This document shows, one piece after another, positions 23,204 to 33,728 of a stretch of DNA of 64,000 nucleotides (its first letter is position 1; each line of letters opens with the position of its first letter). The translations under genes and the position numbers were made by a program. This DNA is from Hansfordia pulvinata (taxonomy: Eukaryota > Ascomycota > Sordariomycetes > Xylariales), in NCBI GenBank assembly GCA_006538405.1, contig BJKQ01000003.1, forward strand, positions 620,001 through 684,000. Reading direction: 5' to 3'. Under the pieces are notes generated by a model. The model was not told the DNA's origin and searched no databases. It was given only the letters and a program-made list of their open reading frames with translations.

Positions 23204-26200
23204 TTTTCTTTCTTTCGCTTTTTTGGATTCCCTTTTGAATGAGCAGCGAAGCATACTGGGGAGCACATACTCACACTACTGCGGGAAGAGGAGGAGAAGA
23301 GCATCACCAAAAATGGCGGACAATCAACTATTCGCCACGGCGACGATGAAGATGGACAGAAGCAGCAGCAGCAGGCATTCGGTGTTATTCGGCGTTTTCA
23401 AGGTCACTGGGATGAATTTTGTAGCTTACGGGTTCATTGCTTCCATCATCATCAAGCGGGAATCATGGCTCGCGTCTTCTTTTCTTGGAATACTCATCTC
23501 GCACCCGACAAACAGCGGCGCCCACCGCGACTCGGTCTCGCTCCTATCCCACAGGCACAGCACACAAATATCGCTCGCGCAACACATTCGTCATACCCTC
23601 CCCTCCGCTTCTACGGCTTCCCGCGGTCGCCCACTCTTTGCCACACACCACAGCATCCCATCGGGCGATCGCGGCGCTCTCTATTTTCGACCTATCGCGC
23701 CCTTGTAATCACCCCCTTCACTTCCACCCGCCATCTGCAGGCACCAGTAGGGGTTCTTTTGTGTGCTCCCCCCGATCGGGGAGAGTTGAGGAAAGGGAAG
23801 AGGTATCTGAGGTTTAATAGGTGTGAGGCGAATCCAAGCACACACATTTCGACCAGGCGATGAACGTCGTTCTGCAACCCGATCAGGCTTCTATCTCGCC
23901 CGGACCACAGTCGCGTTCTATTAGTTACGTGGCTTGATATATCTGTGACTTGTTCCCGCAGCGGGATTGATTTTTAGGATAGATAAGTGCAGTAATATCA
24001 ACTGACTGCTTTTCTTCTAATTCGTCCCCCTCTCCCATCTTTCGGCGACCACCGCACTGTTCTCTAACTATTCTCCGCATCTTGTTTCCCTCCACCGCCG
24101 CCAAAGCGCGGGGCAGTGGCGAGTCGGAAAGACGGGGCAGAGGCGATTCTTCAGCGGGGTTGAGATGGAAGAAAGTGGGCGCGGCGAAGACCAGAGGTAG
24201 TGCCCCCCTCTCTCTCTATCTCTCCCACACGCAACAAGCCCACAACCGCCTGCCCGGCGGCGCGACCGCATCTCGGCCATAATTAAACCAAAGACAAACA
24301 AAAAGCCGGGGTTTACGTGGCATGCTGCGGTCGCTTTGCGTGAACAAAATTCCTCAAAGGCGCGGTTTCTGCAGCGCCCGGGGGGGACTGGAGTGCAAGA
24401 CAAAATACCTCCCTGCCTTACGTACCTTACCTACCTAACCTAAGAACACAGAACCCCGCCGGCGCATTCCGGTGGTTTCACACCTCTTCAGAGACAAGAC
24501 AAACCAGAAAACTTGCCAGGGTACGGCATTCTCTGCTGGTACAGAGTGACACAGCTCTACGAGTTACCCAGGGGGCGTTCGTGGCACGTTGCTTGCCCGT
24601 CGAAAATCGAGTAATCATCTGCCGGAGGTGAGGCCGACAGGGGCGGACGAGGGGAGGGGGACGCCACACGCACAGAGCGACAGGCATCAAAATCAGGAGG
24701 GGGCTCGAACGGGACACCACCTGCCGACCGTGCTTGGAGGCCCTGATGTGAGCCTTGCTGCGCGTACGAGTAGGAGTACCACCTACCTCTCACGTCACGT
24801 CACGTCACGTCACTAAAAGACAGAGACGAGCACAAAAGGTCGGACGGGCATTCATCTCCGGGCGGCTCCGTTCGAGGTGGGTGGGAGCCATTGATTTCGT
24901 GCTGGGTTTCGAGACTTTTTTTCTTTCCTCTTCCCCCCTCTCTCAGCTTGATTTCTGACGATCACCTGTTGAAACGGCCGAGTCTGGTGTGATTGATCTC
25001 TTCTTCGCCCTTCCTTTTTTTTTGGGCCTCCAAGTCGGCCGGCGATGATGCAATAGGTACTAGGGATCCAGTCGAACGGGCCCACCCAGTAGAGCAAGCT
25101 GATGAGCAAGATCCTGCCGCCCCGGTGCGTGAACGACGGGACGACCAGGGGAAAGGGCTGTATATGACGGGATACGGAGGACACTGGGGGCCAGAGCGGT
25201 GGGGGAGTGGGAAGGTGGGAAGTGGGTTCTTCTTCGTCCTTTGTACCGTTTTTTTTTGTTCGGTTCTTTTGGCGCGCAGGCAGGTCTGACATGGGTTGGT
25301 GTGGCACGACACACGGTCAGAGGCAGGCTCGTCGACAACGAGGCAGGAGGATTGGAACCGGGAATGCTGACCGCTGACAGATACCAGGCACCATCGCATG
25401 TCTCCTGGTGGATTGTCCACTCGCTAAGGGAGGGAGGGGGGAGCGGAATTCATCGTGGGTTTCCCGTCCTCCTGTCGAATGACCTCCAGCCCCGGTACGG
25501 AGTACGAGTACTCGCTCTTGGGCGATCTCGAGGCCCAGCAGCACTCGGCATGGTCGGACTTGTCACTCTGCTCTGCTCGTAACGCAATTAGCCCAGGTCA
25601 TAATTGAGAGTAGGCCCTAGTCTACGACAGGGTTTGGCCCTCCCACATGTCACAGCTTGGCTGTCGTCTGCTCTGCGGCACGCGATAAATGCCCGCAGAG
25701 GCGACGGGGGCTGCTCCGCCGTCTCACTCGGGCGGAGGGCGCGTTGGAATGTTATCGTCGGCTGGGCCGAGCTCAAGTCGGTCTGGCACATGCAAGCGCA
25801 CAAGCGGTTCCCCGCCGCGGCCGGCTTCGCGTTAGCAGCGACCCGGCAGTCATCATTGTCGGGTTGGGACAATGGCGCTTGGCCGTGCGCTCGTATGCTG
25901 GTAGGCACGGCGGGGAGCGGAAGCTGCGGTGGCGAGCTGGTGAGGGGGTCAAGAGGGGTTATTGGGGCGGGACGAGACGAGGCTCGATTCAACCAAGCGC
26001 GCCGAGCTGTTGTGGACAAAGGGCCTTCCGAAGCGGTGCGAGTGGCGTACGAGTACGTAGTGCGAGTGGCAGGTTGAGGCTGTCGACTCCATCGTCGAGC
26101 CGCTCTTGTGTGAGCCGGAGCAGATAAGGTGCACGTCCAGGTGGATGGAGGGATGGATTGGATGCAGACTGCTCGAGGTGCTTGCATGGATGTACCGAGA

Positions 26201-26822
26201 GAGCCCTGGGCAGAGGCACGAGAATTGAGTACATGCAGCTCTGGGGCTGGGCATGCAGCCCACGGGGGGACCGGTCAAGTGCGCGGGGCACTCCAGGGCT
26301 GGCAGCAGGCGCTGGCTGGCCTGCCACGCTTGCCCAGGCCCAGATGGATGTCCCTGTAGGGGGGGGGAGTACTCGGGCAGGCGAGGAGCGGCGTGAGCGG
26401 GCAGCCAGCCCGTCCCGTCCTCCCCGGTTCCCTACCTCACCCTCCAGCCCTGTGGAATGCAGTGAGTGAGAACCGCACCCCACTGCATGGAGTGCGATGA
26501 GTAGAGCCGCCAGCTACCTTATTGGTGCTTCCAAGGGCCCCCATCTGCTGCGGTTCAGTGGAAGATGCCCCGCCACAGCAGATGCAAGTGTGTCGCGCGC
26601 TAGTCCCCATGTCGCCTAGCCCCGTCGAGCGCATCTCACGGTCTCCGACGCGACGCTCTTCGCCAACCGCCTGGAGGGCTGGGTTTCATCATAGCCTCGA
26701 CGGCAGTTGCCTCAGCCTCGTCTCTCGTCGCCGTCCGCCGCCTTCGCCCATCGCCTTCTACCTCCTGCACGCGGACTCCCTTCCACAGCGCGACCGGCGG
26801 GCCGCCGCCCTCTTCTCCCACC
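23204..26822. other. Gene-poor stretch
   Basis: No supported gene in 3.6 kb. Contains a CACGT pentamer repeat (24791-24813), TACGAGTA motifs (24558, 24767, 25504, 26049) and a TACCTAC cluster near 24420-24440. Overlapping open frames at 25.6-26.2 kb on both strands are not domain-like. Confidence 0.5.
24791..24813. repeat. (CACGT)4 pentamer repeat with CRE-like half-sites
   Basis: Four CACGT units plus CAC. Every unit boundary reads ACGTCA, the half-site recognised by CREB/ATF-type bZIP proteins; any function is inference. Confidence 0.8.
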
Positions 26823-28331
26823 ATGTCGGTTCTCCTCGAGACCAGCGCCGGCGACATCGTCATGGATCTCCTCGTCGACTACGCCCCCAAGGAGTGCGAG
26901 AACTTCCTCAAGCTCTGCAAGATCAAATACTACAACTTCGCCCCCCTTCACTCCATCCAGCCAAACTTCTCCTTCCAGTCTGGCGACCCCCTCGGTCCCA
27001 CCTCCAAAGACTCGGATGGCGGTTCTTCCATCTGGGGCCTCGTCTCCAACCCCGACCGTCGCACCTTTACCGCCACCCTCCACCCCAAGCTGAAGCACCT
27101 CGAGCGCGGTACCGTCTCCATGGCCACCGCTGCCCACCCCTCCAACCCGAGGCGCGGCTCGCCGCCAGTCAGTTCATCGTCACCCTCGGCGACAACACGG
27201 ACTACCTCGACGGCAAGGCCTCCATCTTCGCCAAGGTCGTCGAGGGTTTCGACGTCCTCGAGAAGATCAACGCCGCCATCACCGACAAGGAGGGCCACCC
27301 CCTCGTCGACATCCGCATCAAGCACACCGTCGTCCTCGACGACCCTTACGACGACCCGGCCGGCCTGCGCGACCCCTCCGCCTCCCCGCAACCCTCCCAG
27401 GCCCAGCTGGCCACCGTCCGCATCGCCGACGACGCCGACCTCGACGAGGAGGTCGACGAGGATGCGGCCGAGAAGGCGCGCCGCGACCGCGAGGCCCGCG
27501 CGCAGGCCCTGACCCTCGAGATGATGGGCGACCTGCCCTTCGCCGAGGTCCGCCCCCGGAGAACATCCTCTTCGTCTGCAAGCTCAACCCCGTCACCGCC
27601 GACGCCGACCTCGAGCTCATCTTCAGCCGCTTCGGCACCATCCTCTCGTGCGAGGTCATCCGCGACAAGAAGACGGGCGACAGCCTGCAGTACGCCTTCA
27701 TCGAGTTCGAGGACAAGTCCGCCTGCGAGGCCGCCTACTTCAAGATGCAGGGCGTCCTCATCGACGACCGGAGGATCCACGTCGACTTCAGCCAGAGCGT
27801 CAGCAAGCTAGCCGACGTATGGAGGGGCGGCGAGAACGACAAGCGCCGCAGGAGGGGCGGCGGCGGCGGCGGCTGGGGAGGCGTCCAGAACCTCGAGAAG
27901 TGGAGGAAGTACCGCGAGGAGGATGTGCGCGACCGCGACGGGGACCGCTACGGCATGGTCTACGGCGAGGAGGAGATGCGCGGGCGCCACGAGAAGGGCA
28001 ATGACCGCGGCGCCTCGCGGGACCCGAGGGAGGATGCCGACCGCGAGCCTGCGCCAAGGCAGCCGCGCAACGAGGATGACCGACGCGATCGTAACGCGCG
28101 GGGCAGGAGTCGGAGCCAGAGTCCAAGGAGGGATAGGTTCCAAGATCGGGACCGGAACCGGGGCAGAGATCGGGACCAGGGTCGGGGTCGGGATCGGAAG
28201 AAGGGAGACGGCGCGAGCACGATGGCCGCCCCAGACACAGCGACCACCGCCGACGTGACGACCACCGGCCAAGAGACCGCGATCGGGACAGGGAGCGGGA
28301 TCGTGGCGGCCACGACAGCCGCCGCCGCTGA
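26823..28331 (+). CDS. cyp6: Cyclophilin-RRM peptidyl-prolyl isomerase, PPIL4/CYP6 type (three frameshifts)
   Basis: A nuclear, spliceosome-associated prolyl isomerase family. Domains in order: cyclophilin domain (residues 1 to about 165; [58 protein letters not shown]), a linker, an RNA-recognition motif (about 245-325; [11 protein letters not shown] as RNP2 and LQYAFIEFE as RNP1), and a long Arg/Asp/Gly-rich tail typical of splicing factors. The frame slips at CCC 27146-27148, at CCCCC 27553-27557, and at about 28208-28213 (GGCGC). Three added bases give 504 codons ending at TGA 28329-28331, and the tail becomes an RD/RS-rich run. Without the third slip the frame would run on to 28392 with an uncharacteristic Ala/Thr-rich end. 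No introns needed. Confidence 0.88.
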
Positions 28332-28746
28332 ACCTCTCCTCGAGATGCCCTCTTTGGAAGAGGACAAGAAAAATAGGAGAATTGATTCTTAGAGAGACGA
28401 GCCCAACAATATACCCCTCAGGGGCACGCCCCCATCTTCCGCAAGCACCGACTGACGCCTGACGAAAAATGCGGCTGTACTGGTCGCCTCGGGCAGTCTG
28501 CCGGGTTACCGGAGACATGGCAGATTCTGAAGTGCAGCACGTTGACGCGAGTCTCGACTATAGCAGAATGGCAGCGTCTGATCACTCAGCGACCGCTTGG
28601 GAGGTCGCTCAGGGCACAGCAGGATTGCTAATCGCGATGCAAGAGCGAGATCAACACCTGTTCCCCTCGAGGGGATGCTCTTGATTTAGCGATATGGATA
28701 GAAATAAGGCGCTCCTCAGACATGTTCTCATAACATGCAACAGCAT
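28332..28746. other. Intergenic DNA between cyclophilin-RRM gene and tRNA-Met
   Basis: 3' flank of the cyclophilin-RRM gene and 5' flank of the tRNA. Nothing else recognised. Confidence 0.5.
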
Positions 28747-28845
28747 GTCTTCGTGGCTCAGTTGGTTAGAGCGTTGGTCTCATAGAATGACTCAATTCAA
28801 GATTGGGATATCCAAAGGTCGTGAGTTCGAGCCTCACCGAGGACA
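28747..28845 (+). tRNA. tRNA-Met(CAT), elongator type, with 25-nt intron
   Basis: Acceptor stem GTCTTCG pairs with CGAGGAC (28838-28844; one T-G pair), followed by discriminator A. A D-arm with GGCTCAGTTGGTTAGAGC, anticodon stem TTGGT/TCCAA and loop CTCATAA put anticodon CAT at 28781-28783. The intron occupies 28785-28809, directly after the base 3' of the anticodon, the standard nuclear tRNA intron site. The T-arm is GTGAG-TTCGAGC-CTCAC. The TTCGA T-loop points to elongator rather than initiator tRNA. A T4 run follows at 28852. Confidence 0.9.
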
Positions 28846-29328
28846 TTTATCTTTTGCTAAATGTGCTGCCACCACCTAGGTGCGTTGCGCGGAGTGGGAC
28901 GAATTGGTGCCCATATTTTTGGCTGTTCAGTCCAGTGGGTACGTCCGTCGCATACGTCGCCAGTCTCGTTGTTTTGATCTGCCTGCCTCGTTTTTTACTC
29001 GCACCATGTGCTCACAGTCCCCCAAGTCACATCCAATATCCACTATCATAGTAATGTAAAGCAATCACTCCTGTCCGAATCGTTGACTTGAATTGCCCCG
29101 CCACGGTCGGCGTGGCAGCAAGCCATATCACCAAAGCGTTTTGCGAAGCCAACGAGCAAGCAGTGTGTCGCCTGCTCGCTCACAAAGACGAGGCATCAAT
29201 CAAATCCGATCAGTCACCCTGTTCATTCGGGTTTCAGAAATGTTAAGAAACTCTTGGGACCTGACATTACACACCGTGGGGGGCTTCGCTCAACAAGGGG
29301 AGAGAGAAACACCCGTTACTGGCTGGCC
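28846..29328. other. Intergenic DNA after tRNA-Met
   Basis: Holds the pol III terminator and a short block (28868-28883) resembling one downstream of tRNA-Tyr. The rest is the 3' flank of the minus-strand MAPR-like gene. Confidence 0.5.
28852..28855 (+). terminator. RNA polymerase III terminator of tRNA-Met
   Basis: TTTT seven bases after the tRNA end, inside CTTTTGC. Confidence 0.6.
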
Positions 29329-29978
29329 TTACTCCATGTTGGTGGCGCCCTCGACGACGCCGACAATGTTGTACCGCTTGGAGAAGTACGTGACCCAGTC
29401 GTTCAGCGTGCCCTGCTCCTTCTCGTCCAGGTCCTTCCACTCGGGCTTGGCGTCCTCCACCTTGACCGACGACTTTGCCAGCGCGCGGGATGCGTCCTTG
29501 CCGTGAAGACTGCGGAGGTTGAGGGGGGTCGGCGGCGGCGAGGGGTTGGCGTCAGCTTGTGCTTTCCGCGACCGGCCGGGCGAAGAGGTAGGGCTTTTTT
29601 GTCCCTTTCACTCACCGTTGTAGGACCCTCCGGGCTGGTAAGCCTTGTTTCCCGTCACGTCGTAGACTTTGCCCTGTGGGTGCGTCAGTCGCAGTGCCAG
29701 GTGTAATCTAGTGGTCTTTGGGGGGGGAGGGCCGGCTTACCTTGATGGCTACGTAGGCCTTCTGCCCCTCGGAGCCTGGGATCCAGTTAGTTAGTTAGGG
29801 AGGACCGCAGCGGGTGGTGTAAAGGGGGATTTGCGCCTGGCCGGCACCGCGCGGGACATCGCGGGCGCTTTGGGCCGAATCGCCTACCATTTGCACGAGA
29901 AAGCTCCTCCAGCGAGATTGGGCCGTCCTTCGGGGGGTCCAGCTGGATCGGGGTCTTGGGCTCGAACTTGCCGGCCAT
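29329..29978 (-). CDS. Dap1/MAPR-like cytochrome b5-fold heme protein (three introns, one frameshift)
   Basis: Membrane-associated progesterone-receptor (MAPR) family; yeast Dap1 binds heme and supports Erg11/CYP51 in sterol synthesis. Exons: 29978-29888, 29775-29741, 29673-29616, 29509-29329. Introns start GTAGGC, GTAAGC and GTGAGT and end CCCAG, CACAG and CGCAG. The protein reads ISLEELSRANG, KAYVAIKGKVYDVTG, NKAYQPGGSYN then GKDASRALAKSS, the MAPR core, with the conserved Tyr residues where the family binds heme. The last exon lacks one base at GG 29501-29502; adding it gives exactly 122 codons and restores NVFTGKDAS. There is no N-terminal membrane anchor, so it is a soluble variant of about 121 residues. 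It is divergent from the Mgr3-like gene. Confidence 0.87.
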
Positions 29979-30642
29979 ATCGGTGAACCTCGGCAATGCG
30001 GTGGTATGAGTGGTTGATGGGATGAAGGGGCGCGACTTCGGCTGGAAAGATTTGGCCGTCGAAGGGGCTTCTGGTCTATTCTGAGTGATCGCCGTCCAGT
30101 ATGAGAGTATCAGGTCTTTGACAAGAGGAGGTCGGCGGCCTGGCGGGAGCTGTATATGGCTGGCATGAGTTATCTCGACATCGTCAAGCCCCTCCCCCGC
30201 CAAAGTCACAAAGTCACTCGCTGCTGCCGCCGCCGTGGCTGCTTGCTTGGTCCGTGCGAGTCGCACGCAACCCGGGCCGGCATCGCGCACATGCGCGTGT
30301 GATGTCAGATCCACACCCAACGTAGTTGGCACTGTGCTGTCTCCAGCTTCGGTACATGAATCATCGGCTACATGCATCAAGCCTGACGGTGCGCTGCACG
30401 GTTATGCGCACATCCAGATCTGGTCTGACGTAGTGGTGCCGAATTGTACGAGACGAGACGAGTATGTGTAGTGCCCTTGCAAGTTACAGCGCAGAAACAT
30501 GATGAGGAGCGAGGCCCAACTTGCCCCATCTGCTCGAATTCAAGACGCAATCCGCTCGTCATTGGCCACGCCCCTTCACTGCCCTGCATCCTGACATTAC
30601 GTTCTCAGCCCCGACCCCGACTGCGACTGTCAAGCTGTAGCA
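29979..30642. promoter_or_regulatory. Shared divergent promoter region
   Basis: 664 bases separate the start codons of the MAPR-like gene (minus) and the Mgr3-like gene (plus). An inverted CCAAT box (ATTGG, 30561-30565) sits next to CCACGCCCC, about 80 bases before the Mgr3-like ATG. Co-regulation is inferred from geometry only. Confidence 0.45.
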
Positions 30643-32573
30643 ATGTCGGCGCTGCGAACCGTGGCGCTGCGGCCTCTCGGGGCCGCGCGCAGCTTCGCGG
30701 CGGCGAATGCGCGGCGCGCCGCGTTGGCGCCGCTATCGCGCACCGCCGCCGCCGCCGGCAAGCCCCAAGCCGCCACCCTCGTGCTTGCTCAGCTCCAGAA
30801 ACGCCATCAATCCTCCTCTTCCTCCTCCTCCTCCTCCTCCGGCGCCAAAGACGAGGGCCCCGAGAACGACAAGAAAGACCAAAAGACCCCTCCGACGCCC
30901 CCGATCAGGCTGGTCTTCAGAGCCCTGCGGCAAAGCCTCACTTTCCGCCCGCTTCTCGGCGCCTTTCGCGGGCAGAACTTGCGCTCTCTGTTCCGCCAGA
31001 GCCCGGAGGAGCTTGTGCTGGCCCTGCTACTGTAAGAAACAGCCCCCCTTCCCCAATGAGTCTCGGGGCAGCGCTCCCAACAATTGCACGCGCTGACGCC
31101 CTTCCCGCGGCGCGACAGACTAGCAGGAGCCTCCGGCGTGGTCGCCTACATCGTGTACGCCTACTTCAGCTACTTCCAGGCCTCGCAGTTCACGCGGTTC
31201 CCGCCCGAGATCGCCAAGTCGCTGCGCAAGGCGCTCTACTACAGCAACTACTCGCCGGACCCGAAGCTCGCGCTCAAGTGGTACAAGGTCGCGCTCGAGC
31301 AGTGCGTGGCCGCCGGGCTCGACCCCTTCTCCGACGAGGTGCTGGGCCTGCGCATCCAGCTGGCCGCGTGGCTCGAGCAGATCGGCAACCACCAGAACTC
31401 CATCACGGTCCTCGAGACGGTCCTGGCCGAGTGCAGGCAGTGGGTCGAGCTGCTCGAGGCGAGCGCGCGCGACGGCCTCGTCGACGCGGCCACCGGCCGC
31501 CTGGTCGCTTCCGCGCCCGCCCGGGACCAGGCCCTGCGGGGAAAGCCCGCTGCTGCGGCGGCGGCGGAGGAGGGCGGCGATGGTGGTGGTGGCGGCGGCG
31601 GCGGCGAGCCGGGGGAGCTGGAGGAGTCCGAGAACCTGTGGGCCAAGCGCACCAAGATCCTGGGCAAGTCGGTAGGGATCAGCGTGAAGCTGGGCGAGCT
31701 GTACGCCGACGAGCACGTCCTGCAGAGCGACCGGGCGGGCGAGCGCCTGGTCTGGGCTGTCGAGACGGTGCTGAAGGAACTGCAGCGGAGGCGGGTTGAG
31801 GGCGTGAGGGATGGCGAGGGCGACTGGATGAGCCCGAGCAGATCGGAGGCGCCCTGGAAGGTATGACTGCTCTTCTCCCCCTGGCTGATGTGGACGCCCC
31901 CAACCTGGGTGCGGGATAAGGCGAGGAAACTGACAGAAGAGTCGCAGCTCTCGGAAACCACTACGAGTCCAAGTCGCAGCACTACCTGTCGGCGCCTCTA
32001 TTCCTCCAGGCCATCAACCTATCCCCGCCGGACACCTGCCACACCGCTGTTCTCAGTAAGTCTTGTTTTTCTTTTCCATGGACGAAGTGGCCCTTTCCTC
32101 TTTCGTTTCACTCCCTCTCCACGGGCCCTTGCGTGATCTGACGTGTTTTCCTTCTCTCTCGCTTAGTGAACAACCTGGCGATATCGCTCGCCCAGCAGCC
32201 TCCCAGCGGCGCGCCGCCGGCCGAGGCCGACAAGAACAACAACGAGAAAAAGGAGGCGGCGGGGGCGCCGACGACGCGCGCGTCGCTGCTGGCGGCGGCG
32301 CGGCAGTGGGGCCTGCACGCGGAGGCGGCGTCGCGGCGGGTGCAGGGGGAGGCGCGGACGGGGGAGTGCGACGAGGCGTGCGCGGTGGCGCTGTGCAACC
32401 TGGGCGACATCGCGGCGATGATGGGCGAGGCCGGGGAGGCGCGGCGGCGGTTCGGCGAGGCCCTGGCGCTGAGCGAGGGGATCGGTTTCGAGCCGGGCGT
32501 CGCGCAGGCCCGGGGCGGCCTCGAGCTGCTGGGCAAGGAGAAGGGCGGGAAGAAGAAGGAGAAGAAGGCTTGA
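30643..32573 (+). CDS. Mgr3-like mitochondrial inner-membrane TPR protein (three introns, one frameshift)
   Basis: Mgr3 is an adaptor of the i-AAA protease Yme1 in yeast mitochondria, helping feed unfolded substrates. Exons: 30643-31031, 31119-31860, 31948-32055, 32167-32573. Donors are GTAAGA, GTATGA and GTAAGT; acceptors GACAG, CGCAG and TTAG. The N-terminal 40 residues are Arg/Ala-rich without acids, a mitochondrial presequence. A membrane segment follows around exon junction 1 (LLLAGASGVVAYIVYAYF). TPR-type helices come after it (LRKALYYSNYSPDPKLALKWYKVALE; LRIQLAAWLEQIGNHQNSI; LFLQAINLSPPDTCHTAVL). The frame slips in CCC at 31833-31835 near the end of exon 2. With one base added the four exons give 549 codons and join as GGALE|ALGNHYESKSQHYL. 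Family call good; adaptor role inferred from yeast. Confidence 0.84.
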
Positions 32574-33226
32574 GCCCGGGGGGTTTTTTTTTTCCACTGC
32601 GCGTCGCCTGTCCCTGATGGAGAGACGGGTTCCAAAACGTGTGTGGCTGCGGCCTCGCCTGGTGATGCTTGTACAAAAGGACGAGAGTGCGAGGGCACCA
32701 GAGACATGCCTTTGGCACGATTGGCGGGGGGGCAAACATTACAGATGCAGTGATCAGTGTCTGCCGCGCCGAAGAGGCTGGCGAGGGTGCAATTATAGAA
32801 ACGTACCGGGCGCCTATACGTAGGTAGGCACCATCTATCGGTGGATCTTACCGAGCGGAGCAACTCCTCTCCTGTAAAGATGTGTACAAAGAAAAAAAAG
32901 ATAGACACAAACAATGAGGAACTAAGAGATCTCGTCACGGGCTGATCGCCGGTGCCGGTGGTGCTGTTCTGCTGCCGTTTGAGCTGAGAGGAGCAGCCAC
33001 TGATGACAGGGCAAGACGCCCCCGGGATGTGTCCAGGCCATACCTTCAAAGTTGTGCAGGGTTTCAGATACAAGCTGGGCGCAGTTCAATCATCAACGAT
33101 GAGAGAATCGTTGCTCATCGTGGCATCTGAGTTGATGTGCAGGGCGTATGCTGAGCATCAGCTGTGGAGCGCACTGTCGATTGGTGGTCATAGACTGACA
33201 TAAATGAGTCTGTTTTCAGATGCAAA
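32574..33226. other. Intergenic DNA between Mgr3-like gene and tRNA-Tyr
   Basis: 3' flank with a GTAGGTA motif at about 32820. No gene supported. Confidence 0.5.
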
Positions 33227-33313
33227 CCCTTGGTGGTGTAGTTGGTTATCGCGTTGGACTGTAATTGCTAGATTGTCATCCAAATGTCACCGGTTCGATT
33301 CCGGTCCGAGGGA
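33227..33313 (+). tRNA. tRNA-Tyr(GTA) with 13-nt intron
   Basis: Acceptor stem CCCTTGG pairs with CCGAGGG (33306-33312), discriminator A at 33313. Anticodon stem TTGGA pairs with TCCAA, and the loop starts CTGTAA, giving anticodon GTA at 33261-33263. The intron is 33265-33277, at the standard position one base 3' of the anticodon; tRNA-Tyr genes of eukaryotes regularly carry one. The T-arm is ACCGG-TTCGATT-CCGGT. A T4 terminator follows at 33322. Confidence 0.9.
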
Positions 33314-33728
33314 GCATTTACTTTTGCATAGCGCCACCTTGGTGCATGCATGCTTCGTCTATTTTTTTGTTTTTTCCGAACCTACTACATAGGCTACGCT
33401 CTCGACCAGACTCATTCGAGTACAACGAAGCGATTCCCACACCGCGGCACCGTCAGGGGCGCATCTGCAACGTAACATAGCCTATCCACGACAGCATGAA
33501 GTGTAGGCAAGTGAGCTGTGTATTGGTAACTGTTCATCTGTATTTGAAGATATGAGGCCCGTCTCTCTGCAATGGTGCATGCAGTCCCAAGCATATCCGC
33601 CGTGTCGTCCTCGTTTCTGCTCTTCCGTCCCTCTAAGGGTTCCGAAAGTCCCCCCTAGCCCGCCCTCTCTCACTCTCACTCTCAACCGTATATCTCAGTT
33701 CCTTTGGGGGGGGGCATAATGCAGCTTC
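33314..33728. other. Intergenic DNA between tRNA-Tyr and the bZIP gene
   Basis: Short 3' flanks of a plus-strand tRNA and a minus-strand gene. It includes a T-rich stretch at 33360-33378 and GCCACCTTGGTGC at 33333-33345. Confidence 0.5.
33322..33325 (+). terminator. RNA polymerase III terminator of tRNA-Tyr
   Basis: TTTT nine bases after the tRNA end, inside CTTTTGC, the same heptamer as after tRNA-Met. Confidence 0.6.

Noticed and set aside
26823..28331. Programmed ribosomal frameshifting in the cyclophilin-RRM gene
   Set aside because: Three slips in one gene and a dozen more in unrelated genes, all of the same sign in C/G runs, point to sequence error rather than recoding.
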